The translations under genes were made by a program, and so were the position numbers. From Undibacterium umbellatum (lineage in GTDB: Bacteria; Pseudomonadota; Gammaproteobacteria; Burkholderiales; Burkholderiaceae_D): DNA of 64,000 bases. Under the pieces are notes generated by a model. That model worked only from the letters and a program-made list of their open reading frames with translations, did no database searches and was not told where the DNA came from. Of this stretch, positions 12,165 to 18,978 are shown one piece after another. The DNA lies in contig NZ_JACOFX010000003.1 of NCBI RefSeq assembly GCF_014284125.1, positions 186,001 through 250,000 on the forward strand. Direction: 5' to 3'. Positions within the stretch are counted from its first letter, which is position 1. Each line of letters opens with the position of its first letter.

Positions 12165-13163
12165 ATGAGCACAGAACTCTTTTGGCAGGCACTGGCAAAT
12201 GCTCAGCCACAATTGCAGAAAATGGAAATCCGCGATGTGATGGAAACCATCAATACACTGCTTGAACCCCGCTTTCCCAAGCTGGCTGCTGAGTTGCAAG
12301 GCAGGGATGAAGACGGCGTATATGATCTGATTATCACCGCTCACGGCGCAACAGAGCATTTTCAGGATGTCATGACGCTCACGCGATCAGCACCCAAACT
12401 GGCCATGTTCCCCAATGTGATTGCCTTCAGGGCTCGTGCCGAAATGGGTGAGTTTGGCATTAATATGGATAATTTCAGCCTCAACCCGGCAGATATACTG
12501 GTCAGCCATTATGCAGATGCAGGCAGGGTGGGTTTGCAATTGTGGTTTGCCAAGCCCATACCGCAAGACATGATCGATCATGCCAGGCATATGTCCTTCA
12601 TCCTGCTTGACCATGCCTTGGGTGAATATGATTTTGCCATCAAGATAGGCCCGGTTGAATTCATGGAAGACGAACCAGCCCAAAAAACCGTCAGCCTGGC
12701 TACTTTCCCGGCTGTGCTGGATGCTTTCTGGCGCGATGAGCTCAAACATACTGCCCTGTTCCCCACCGGTGAAAATGAATGGACAGGCTTTGAGCTGGTC
12801 AGCAATACCGACCCCGACGACAAACTGCTGGTACAACGCAATGAATCTGCCATGTCTTTGGTGGGCAGGGCCGACATGCTGTGGCGCGTGCAGGTCGATG
12901 TGGTACTGGATCACAAAGATGATCTGGAAACCGCACGCGAGTTTGAAGACCAGCTGGAAACCCTGTTGACCCAAACCCAGGAAGGCATCACCAGCCAGAT
13001 CACCTTGCATGGCAATGTACGCAGCATGAACTGGCATGTCAGTGATGCACAAACTGCCATGGCCAAGGCACATAAACTGGCACAAAACTTTGCCCCGCTG
13101 GAGTTTGAAATCAGCAGCGAATTTGACCCGCAGTGGCAAGACTATCTGCGCTGGGTTTCTTAG
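12165..13163 (+). CDS. DUF695-like protein of unknown function
   Basis: A 332-residue protein without signal peptide or membrane segments, probably cytoplasmic and acidic. The C-terminal third (about 230-332) resembles DUF695: a 'LWRVQVDVVLDH' strand, a helix (about 255-275), then 'RSMNWHVSDAQ' and a terminal 'DPQWQDYLRWV'. The N-terminal two thirds (MSTELFWQAL...) I cannot place; they contain a repeated sheet-like pattern. No function can be given. The stop codon lies inside the left inverted repeat of the MITE-like element that follows, so that element inserted right at the gene's end. Confidence 0.75.
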   Translation: MSTELFWQALANAQPQLQKMEIRDVMETINTLLEPRFPKLAAELQGRDEDGVYDLIITAHGATEHFQDVMTLTRSAPKLAMFPNVIAFRARAEMGEFGINMDNFSLNPADILVSHYADAGRVGLQLWFAKPIPQDMIDHARHMSFILLDHALGEYDFAIKIGPVEFMEDEPAQKTVSLATFPAVLDAFWRDELKHTALFPTGENEWTGFELVSNTDPDDKLLVQRNESAMSLVGRADMLWRVQVDVVLDHKDDLETAREFEDQLETLLTQTQEGITSQITLHGNVRSMNWHVSDAQTAMAKAHKLAQNFAPLEFEISSEFDPQWQDYLRWVS

Positions 13164-13276
13164 AGACCGTTGCAAAATTAATCTGGCGTTGTTGAACCCG
13201 GTACTAAAGTACTGTCCGCGTCGGCGGCGCCTAGCCGGGGGCGCCTAGCCATCTTAACTTTGCAACAGCCTCTAAG
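13159..13276. repeat. MITE-like element, copy 2 (118 bp)
   Basis: Terminal inverted repeats of about 23 bp (left CTTAGAGACCGTTGCAAAAT, right ending AACAGCCTCTAAG) match with three mismatches. The core GTACTAAAGTACTGTC at 13201-13216 is identical to that in the element at 3656-3754, although the ends differ. The interior also has a direct repeat of GCGCCTAGCC. The GTTGCAAA-type ends resemble those of IS6/IS982-type insertion sequences. It overlaps the stop codon of the preceding gene and lies just upstream of kdsA. Confidence 0.65.
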
Positions 13277-13330
13277 GTATTGTTGAAAATAAATTGCTTG
13301 TATATAGTTTTAACAGCCTATTTTTTCTGA

Positions 13331-14188
<858 letters not shown>

Positions 14189-14291
14189 GGTGATTCCCCT
14201 TATGTATAGTCTGTAAGCTGCGATGATGCAACTCTAGTCAGCATTAGTTGTGCTTACGATTATTTCTTCATTGAAATAATTTTCTCTGATT

Positions 14292-14328
14292 TCAATAAAT
14301 ATTTCGCTATTGGCGAAATATTTATTGA
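14292..14328. repeat. Perfect 16-bp A+T-rich inverted repeat upstream of the retron
   Basis: TCAATAAATATTTCGC, loop TATTG, and the exact complement. The left arm can instead pair with ATTGAAAT at 14270-14277 (ATTGAAAT and ATTTCAAT, 11-base spacing), so two exclusive hairpins are possible. No T-tract follows on either strand, which argues against a simple terminator for kdsA. It may be an operator for the retron's HTH protein, a transcript boundary, or the left border of the island. Confidence 0.55.
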
Positions 14329-14353
14329 GGAATCGTATTTCTTCCACTATTAT
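14325..14353 (+). promoter_or_regulatory. Candidate sigma-70 promoter for the retron
   Basis: TTGAGG (14325-14330), 17-base spacer, TATTAT (14348-14353). It would start transcripts near 14360, which would clip the outer part of the a1 arm. A weaker pair, TTGGCG (14310) and TCGTAT (14333), or TTGAAA (14271) with AATAAA (14294), would include all of a1. The choice cannot be made from sequence alone. Confidence 0.3.
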
Positions 14354-14599
14354 TCTCCTTGAGGTTAACAGAGTACAACCGTCGTACTGTGTGGGTTGCT
14401 TAGGCAACCTGTGGAGCCGAGAGGCTCTATCTTGTGTCATGCCCATGTCGCCTTAGTGCTGATCTGGTCATGTGACTGCATGTTCGGGACGACCCCGAAC
14501 ATGCGTTACGGATAAGAGGGGGAAAACCTGCCGTTTAGCTTTGCTTGGTTATGGACGACGGCCATCAACAATGGTGTTGATGGTGTAACCAAGGAGAAT
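14352..14599 (+). ncRNA. Predicted retron msr-msd non-coding RNA
   Basis: This is the template RNA expected upstream of a retron reverse transcriptase. Its ends pair: ATTCTCCTTG (14352-14361) is perfectly complementary to CAAGGAGAAT (14590-14599). The pairing continues with small bulges between 14364-14370 and 14584-14589, about 16 bp in all, as expected of the a1/a2 arms. Between them are hairpins GGTTGC-TTAG-GCAACC (14394-14409) and GAGCC-GAGA-GGCTC (14414-14427), typical of msr. Next comes an 11-bp stem GCATGTTCGGG/CCCGAACATGC (14478-14504), then a two-part stem CTTGGTTA/TAACCAAG enclosing CCATCAACA/TGTTGATGG (14544-14593), which could belong to msd. The priming G and exact msd limits are not resolved. 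Confidence 0.72.
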
Positions 14600-14606
14600 C
14601 ACTATG
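14584..14606 (+). promoter_or_regulatory. Ribosome-binding site buried in the a2 arm of the retron RNA
   Basis: AAGGAG at 14591-14596 lies 7 bases before the ATG of the 47-residue gene, an optimal Shine-Dalgarno arrangement. The same bases pair either with the a1 arm (14352-14361) or with CTTGGTTA at 14544-14551. In both folds the ribosome-binding site is at least partly double-stranded, so translation should depend on how the retron RNA folds or is processed. Confidence 0.65.
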
Positions 14607-14747
14607 AGTGACCTCAAAACCTCCAAGCGGCGGGGGCTAGTTCATAGAGTTAAGCAATTACTCAAACGTCCGGCGATCTTCAAAGCAGCAGCATTCGTTT
14701 TGAATTTGCTTAGCCTGATTTTTCGAGTAATTGATCACTTCAAATGA
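14604..14747 (+). CDS. 47-residue basic single-helix membrane protein of the retron, toxin-like
   Basis: Translation begins MSDLKTSKRRGLVHRVKQ. The N-terminal 22 residues contain nine Lys/Arg residues. A hydrophobic stretch follows, about 24-43 (AIFKAAAFVLNLLSLIFRVI), with a short polar end. The pattern (positive-inside, one membrane or amphipathic helix, under 50 residues) resembles small membrane-damaging toxins such as those of type I toxin-antitoxin pairs; that function is inferred. AAGGAG sits 7 bases before the ATG, and this site lies in the a2 arm of the predicted retron RNA. The gene is followed after 34 bases by the HTH gene in the same direction. I know no named family for it. It is the best candidate effector here, because the RT and HTH proteins have no other partner. 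Confidence 0.68.
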   Translation: MSDLKTSKRRGLVHRVKQLLKRPAIFKAAAFVLNLLSLIFRVIDHFK

Positions 14748-14781
14748 GCTAGCACCTCTCTTATTTTTAAGGAATTGAATT

Positions 14782-15087
14782 ATGTTGAACAGAGCATTAA
14801 AACTGTTGAGAACTTATCATCAATTCAAGCAGATAGATTTAGCAAAACGACTTGGAATTTCAAATTCTTATTTAAGCGAAATTGAATCAGGTGTAAAAAT
14901 TCCAGGTGTAGACTTGTTGGAAAAATATGCGGAAATTTTTAAAATGCCAGTATCTTCAATTTTGCTATTCTCTGAAAAAATGAGTGATCAGAATAAAACT
15001 GGTGAAAAACTTAGAGTTATTGCAGCAGATAAAATTCTACGCATATTGGAATGGATTGACGAAAGCGAGTCAGTGACTCATGGTTAA
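14782..15087 (+). CDS. Xre-type helix-turn-helix protein of the retron
   Basis: A 101-residue protein with an HTH_3/Cro-C1 domain at about 6-60 (QIDLAKRLGISNSYLSEIESG) and a C-terminal helical tail that may dimerise or bind a partner. AAGGA lies 8 bases before the ATG. Its last codons overlap the RT start by 8 bases, so the two are probably translationally coupled. HTH proteins accompany one described class of retrons (type VI in the published typing, as I recall). The role could be transcriptional control of the operon, msDNA binding or antitoxin activity. The inverted repeats at 14270-14328 are candidate operators. Codon use is A+T-rich, unlike the flanking genes. Confidence 0.85.
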   Translation: MLNRALKLLRTYHQFKQIDLAKRLGISNSYLSEIESGVKIPGVDLLEKYAEIFKMPVSSILLFSEKMSDQNKTGEKLRVIAADKILRILEWIDESESVTHG

Positions 15088-15940
15088 AGGCAAGTATCCT
15101 TTGCATCAGTCCCCATTTTATAAAATTAAAGGGCTTGGGCGTCTCGAGGAAATTCTTCAAATTGAATTGTCGATGCTTGATCGGCTTTTGGCGCCGGAAA
15201 ATTATAGGGTCTGGACTAATGAGAAAAATCGTGAAATACAACAGCCAATAAAATGGTTGGCTCAAGTTCATAAGCGTATCGGGAATTTGTTTTCTAAAAT
15301 AGAACTGCCAGATTATGTGTATTCACAAAAAGGGCGTTCGTATGTTGATAATGCAAGACAACACATAGGCGAATTTCCGCTAATAAAAACAGACATATCA
15401 AAGTTTTATCCAAGCACAACACGGCAAATGGTTTGGAGCATGTTTGTTCATCAATTCAAATGCGCTAATGATGTTGCAGATATTCTTGCTGATATTTGCT
15501 GTTTTAAACAAGCGCACTTACCAACTGGTAGTTCTCTAAGTGGTCGATTGGCTTTTTTTTCGGCTCAACCTATGTTTGAGAAAATAAATAAAAATGCAAT
15601 TGACTCTGAAAATAAGATGACGCTTTACGTAGATGACATAACGTTGTCTGGACCAAATGCAACTAAGAAAAAAATCTCTGAAATTCGCCAGATAGTTCGA
15701 GAACATGGTCTCAAGACCAAATCATCAAAAACAAAAACTTATCCAGCTGAAGCCGTGAAAAGTGTAACTGGTACGGTAATAGTTGGAAACGAAGTAAAGT
15801 TGCCGAATTCAAGGCATAAAAAAATTGCTGAAACTCGACAAGCTATTCAACATGCCTCTGGGCCTGAAAAAATTAAACTGATGCGTTCATTAAAGGGGCG
15901 CATACAAGAGGCAATGCAGATGGATGTCGTTAGAATTTAA
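15080..15940 (+). CDS. Retron-type reverse transcriptase
   Basis: Makes multicopy single-stranded DNA (msDNA) from the upstream RNA. The 286-residue protein has the full retron signature in order: region X NAxxH (NARQH, 91-95), palm motif A with the first catalytic Asp (KTDISKFYP, D105), motif B LPTGSSLSG (147-155), the catalytic YVDD (183-186), and the thumb-region VTG (229-231) followed by VIVGNEVKLP. The length is typical of a stand-alone RT with no fused effector. It overlaps the HTH gene by 8 bases. Composition is clearly more A+T-rich than kdsA and waaC on either side, consistent with horizontal acquisition. Confidence 0.93.
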   Translation: MVKGKYPLHQSPFYKIKGLGRLEEILQIELSMLDRLLAPENYRVWTNEKNREIQQPIKWLAQVHKRIGNLFSKIELPDYVYSQKGRSYVDNARQHIGEFPLIKTDISKFYPSTTRQMVWSMFVHQFKCANDVADILADICCFKQAHLPTGSSLSGRLAFFSAQPMFEKINKNAIDSENKMTLYVDDITLSGPNATKKKISEIRQIVREHGLKTKSSKTKTYPAEAVKSVTGTVIVGNEVKLPNSRHKKIAETRQAIQHASGPEKIKLMRSLKGRIQEAMQMDVVRI

Positions 15941-16039
15941 TTACTTAAAAATTTCTTCCGTTGTCCCAATTTGCCCCCGCTAATTTGAGTAGCGGTTGCG
16001 ATGACGTTGTTTTTGACTTTGCTTTTCCGATGTGTCGAT

Positions 16040-16234
16040 GCCTTTGCTGCGAGGCGGAAAATGGAAAAAGAAATGACCGTTGTTTGAGCGTAGCGAGTTT
16101 CGGGCATTTCCCATTTTTTGACTTGCAGCAAAGGGAACCCCCTTTAGGGGGCAGCGACGCCTCGGTCGCCTTTTTTCGCTTACCTTTTTTGGCGAAGCAA
16201 AAAAGGTGAGTAGCTGCCGGGCTACCCCCGGCTG
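16040..16234. repeat. Dispersed Burkholderiales intergenic repeat
   Basis: A chain of short hairpins: CCCCC-TTTA-GGGGG (16138-16151), GCGAC/GTCGC followed by CTTTTTT (16154-16176), CCTTTTTT-GGCGAAGC-AAAAAAGG (16183-16206) and a GCCGGG/CCCGGC palindrome (16215-16232). From memory, this text (ending in AGTAGCTGCCGGGCTACCC) recurs between genes in many Burkholderiales genomes and gives rise to spurious frames starting MPAGGSPAATH on the opposite strand, as it does here. It is treated as non-coding. Confidence 0.6.
16154..16176 (+). terminator. Possible terminator for the retron operon
   Basis: GCGAC (16154-16158), loop GCCTCG, GTCGC (16165-16169), then CTTTTTT. The stem is short but G+C-rich and is followed by a T-run in the direction of the RT gene, 214 bases past its stop. 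It belongs to a dispersed repeat, so the terminator role may be incidental. Confidence 0.4.
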
Positions 16235-16350
16235 GCAATCGTGAATGACGTGTGCAGGTATTTGTAAAAACTAGTTTTTAAAGTGCACGATTCTGAAATT
16301 AATACACCATTTGATGTGCTAAGAACGCCACTGGAGCGCCAGCCCGGTGG

Positions 16351-16375
16351 ATTCCAGCCAAAAGCACGCTGGAAT
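16351..16375. repeat. REP-like palindrome
   Basis: ATTCCAGC, 9-base spacer CAAAAGCAC, GCTGGAAT. It is preceded by CTGGAGCGCCAG, itself palindromic. The form 'cattccagc...gctggaatcc' is common for short extragenic palindromes in proteobacteria. It lies 29 bases beyond the waaC stop codon. Confidence 0.5.
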
Positions 16376-16403
16376 GACGTTACTAAGGACACGGCTTTAT
16401 TAA

Positions 16404-17405
16404 TTATTGCTTTGTTCCCGTTGCTCTCATTAGTACGCTAATCGCGCCTCGAACCTCGTCAACAGTTGCAGGCTCCCCATTATCCCCAAGATTAATAATC
16501 CTGTCCGACCAGTTACCCTCAGTCTTCCAGCGCGGAGAAGCGCAATAGATTTCTATGGTCGGTGTTTCGTAAGCCGCAGCGATATGCGTCAAGCCGGTAT
16601 CCACACCAATGGCAAGGCGTGCCTTTTGCGCCAGCAGGGTTGCGGCCTGCATGGATAGCGCAGGCAAGACGCTGGCGTTAGGCATGACGGCTGCCATCGC
16701 TTCTGCCTCAGCTTTTTCAGCAGCACTGCCCCATGGGAGCAGTATCGGTAATTCGTAGTTTCTTAATTCGGCGGCAATCGCTTGCCAGTGTTCCCGCGGC
16801 CATTTCTTGGCTGCACCTGCGGTGCCATGAAAGAACACCGCATACGGTGTAGCTGGCAGCCATGCGCGTTGATCGGCGGGTATATCCGGTGCCTGCAAGC
16901 CAAAGCTGGCAGGTGTGTTGACGGTGTAGCCTCCAGCGGCGGCAGCGACCAGGCGGCCGCGCAAAACGGCGTGGGTGCGCTTGTCTACCGGTACGCTGAT
17001 GTCGTGGAAAATTCTGGAAATACCTTCATAACCTGAACCCTCAGTGCCATTTGCTAGGCCGACTTTCTTGCCCCCTTTGACGGTTTTTGCCAGGCCCATG
17101 ATAATGCCGGTTTTCAACAAGCCCTGGGTATCAAGTACCAGGTCATATTGCTCTTGCCTTAACTGGCGAAAGAAATTCTTGATTTCTTGCCGCGTTGCCG
17201 CCTGCCCCAGGCTTTTGCGCCAGCGGCGCAGGGCAAAGGGGAAGACCTGGTCCACACCTGGGTTCAGACGCACCAGTTGCACATAGGCTTCTTCCACCAC
17301 CCAGTCTATGCGCGCCTGCGGAAACTGGCGACGCAAGTCATCCACGATGGGCATATTATGCAAAACATCGCCCAGCGACGAAACACGAACAAGAAGAATT
17401 TTCAC
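16404..17405 (-). CDS. waaC: Lipopolysaccharide heptosyltransferase I
   Basis: Adds the first L-glycero-D-manno-heptose to Kdo in the inner core. This 333-residue GT9 (GT-B fold) enzyme starts MKILLVRVSSLGDVLHNMP, the classic family start. It carries DLVLDTQGLLKTG, FHGTAGAAKKWP for nucleotide-sugar binding, and IGVDTGLTHIAAA near the C-terminus. It is the last gene of the minus-strand polysaccharide cluster, 171 bases downstream of the phosphomannomutase gene across a repeat, so it may have its own promoter. Confidence 0.95.
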   Translation of the reverse strand: MKILLVRVSSLGDVLHNMPIVDDLRRQFPQARIDWVVEEAYVQLVRLNPGVDQVFPFALRRWRKSLGQAATRQEIKNFFRQLRQEQYDLVLDTQGLLKTGIIMGLAKTVKGGKKVGLANGTEGSGYEGISRIFHDISVPVDKRTHAVLRGRLVAAAAGGYTVNTPASFGLQAPDIPADQRAWLPATPYAVFFHGTAGAAKKWPREHWQAIAAELRNYELPILLPWGSAAEKAEAEAMAAVMPNASVLPALSMQAATLLAQKARLAIGVDTGLTHIAAAYETPTIEIYCASPRWKTEGNWSDRIINLGDNGEPATVDEVRGAISVLMRATGTKQ

Positions 17406-17438
17406 TTGGATAGTAGATACGGGTGAAGACCTGACTGC

Positions 17439-17558
17439 TCACCACAGAGACACGGAGTCACAGAGGGGCACAGAGAAAAACTAAAGGCGAGAAGAGTTTT
17501 GCTAAGTGCTCTCACTTCAAAAGATTTTCTCTTGTTTTTCTCTGTGTCTCTGTGGTGA
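17439..17558. repeat. CACAGAGACAC dispersed repeat, copy A
   Basis: TCACCACAGAGACACGGAG (17439-17457) and its near-exact complement at 17540-17558 (one mismatch in 19) flank about 80 A+T-rich bases. A related sequence with the same CTCTGTGTCTCTGTGGTGA arm occurs at 27139-27209. Both sit between genes of the polysaccharide cluster. Confidence 0.7.
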
Positions 17559-17576
17559 TCTTTTCGGTCTTGGAAA

Positions 17577-18953
17577 TTAATATGGCAAGACAGCATCTGG
17601 CTTAACAGCCAGAACAGCCTGCTTCATCGCACCTTGTATGCGTGCCAGTGCTTCGGGATTTTCGGCTTCGAAGCGCATGACGATGACAGGGGTAGTATTA
17701 GATGAGCGGGCCAGGCCGAAACCATCTGGATATTCCACGCGCAGGCCGTCGATGGTGATGATTTCGTCTGAACCAGGGAAGCTGGCATTCGCCTGCATCG
17801 CAGCGATGATCTTGAAGTTTTCACCTTCGGCCAGTTGCAATTGCAGTTCTGGTGTCGAGGTGGATTGCGGCAAGTTGTTCAGTGTGGCTGTCATGTCAGC
17901 CACGCGGCTGACGAGTTCCAGCAAGCGGGCACCGGCGTACAGGCCATCATCAAAACCATACCAGCGGTCTTTGAAGAAGATGTGACCACTCATTTCACCA
18001 CCAAGCGGTGAGCCGGTTTCGCGCAGTTTGGCCTTGACCAGAGAATGGCCGGTTTTCCACATCAGCGGTACACCACCGCGTGCCTTTACCCACGGTGCGA
18101 TATGGCGTGTGCATTTGACGTCGTACAAAATCTGCGCGCCTGGGTTGCGTGTCAATACGTCTTCGGCAAACAGCATGAGTTGGCGGTCTGGGTAGATGAT
18201 CTGGCCATCCTTGGTGACAACGCCAAGGCGGTCGCCATCGCCGTCGAAAGCCAGGCCTATCTCTGCATCAGTAGTTTGCAGACAGCGTATCAGGTCTTGC
18301 AGGTTTTCAGGGTGCGCTGGGTCAGGGTGGTGGTTAGGGAAAGTGCCATCGACTTCGCAAAACAGTTCGATGACTTCGCAACCCATGCCGCGATACAACT
18401 CACCTGCAAATGCACCAGCCACACCATTACCGCAATCGACGGCTATTTTCAATGGCCGGGCAAGTTTGACGTCGCCGATGATGCGTTCAAGATAAGTCGC
18501 CTTGATGTCATGTGTACGGTAGTTGCCGCTGCCTTGCTTGAAATCTTTGTTCAATATAGTTTGGTACAGCGCCTGTATCGCGTCGCCATAAATTGCCTCA
18601 CCCGCCAGTACCATTTTGAAACCATTGTAGTCAGGTGGGTTGTGGCTGCCAGTGACCATGATGCCAGAAGTTGCACCCAGCACGTTGGTGCCAAAGTACA
18701 CCATGGGTGTGACCACCACGCCCAGGTCGATGACATCGACGCCAGTCGATTGCAAACCCTTGGCCAGCGCGGTGATCAGGTCAGGGCCGGACAAACGGCC
18801 ATCGCGGCCTATGACCACGGTTTTTTCACCTTTGGCGATGGCAGCGCTGCCAAAGGCCTGGCCTATCAGGTGGGCAACTTCTGCATCCAGGGTTTTGTCG
18901 ATAATGCCACGGATGTCGTAGGCTTTGAATATGCTGGGGGAGAGTAGGGACAT
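17577..18953 (-). CDS. manB: Phosphomannomutase/phosphoglucomutase
   Basis: Interconverts hexose 6-phosphate and 1-phosphate, feeding nucleotide-sugar synthesis, including glucose 1-phosphate for RmlA or mannose 1-phosphate. The 458-residue alpha-D-phosphohexomutase has the substrate start FKAYDIRG, the phosphoserine loop TSGIMVTGSHNPP, the metal site DGDGDR, the sugar-specificity GGEMSGH loop and the C-terminal phosphate-binding RSSNTTP. This corresponds to the AlgC/ManB type. It lies 25 bases downstream of the dehydratase gene and is probably co-transcribed with it. Confidence 0.92.
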   Translation of the reverse strand: MSLLSPSIFKAYDIRGIIDKTLDAEVAHLIGQAFGSAAIAKGEKTVVIGRDGRLSGPDLITALAKGLQSTGVDVIDLGVVVTPMVYFGTNVLGATSGIMVTGSHNPPDYNGFKMVLAGEAIYGDAIQALYQTILNKDFKQGSGNYRTHDIKATYLERIIGDVKLARPLKIAVDCGNGVAGAFAGELYRGMGCEVIELFCEVDGTFPNHHPDPAHPENLQDLIRCLQTTDAEIGLAFDGDGDRLGVVTKDGQIIYPDRQLMLFAEDVLTRNPGAQILYDVKCTRHIAPWVKARGGVPLMWKTGHSLVKAKLRETGSPLGGEMSGHIFFKDRWYGFDDGLYAGARLLELVSRVADMTATLNNLPQSTSTPELQLQLAEGENFKIIAAMQANASFPGSDEIITIDGLRVEYPDGFGLARSSNTTPVIVMRFEAENPEALARIQGAMKQAVLAVKPDAVLPY

Positions 18954-18978
18954 GATTATTTTTCTTTATTAAAAAGTA

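Larger units (their letters stand above)
15941..16403. other. Non-coding, repeat-rich region downstream of the retron
   Basis: About 460 bases without a credible gene. It holds the dispersed Burkholderiales repeat at about 16040-16234 and a REP-like palindrome at 16351-16375, both listed separately. The right border of the acquired island probably lies here. I did not find a tRNA or direct-repeat attachment site. Confidence 0.6.

Noticed and set aside
14234-14347. A 37-codon minus-strand frame (GTG start, MEEIRFLNKY...) with an apparent perfect ribosome-binding site AAGGAG
   Set aside because: The apparent site is just the complement of the a1 arm, which is complementary to the real AAGGAG at 14591. 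The frame also runs through a 16-bp inverted repeat. Retained only as a curiosity.
15945-16238. 97-codon minus-strand frame (MPAGGSPAATH...)
   Set aside because: It translates a dispersed non-coding Burkholderiales repeat full of hairpins. The same spurious protein type recurs wherever the repeat occurs.
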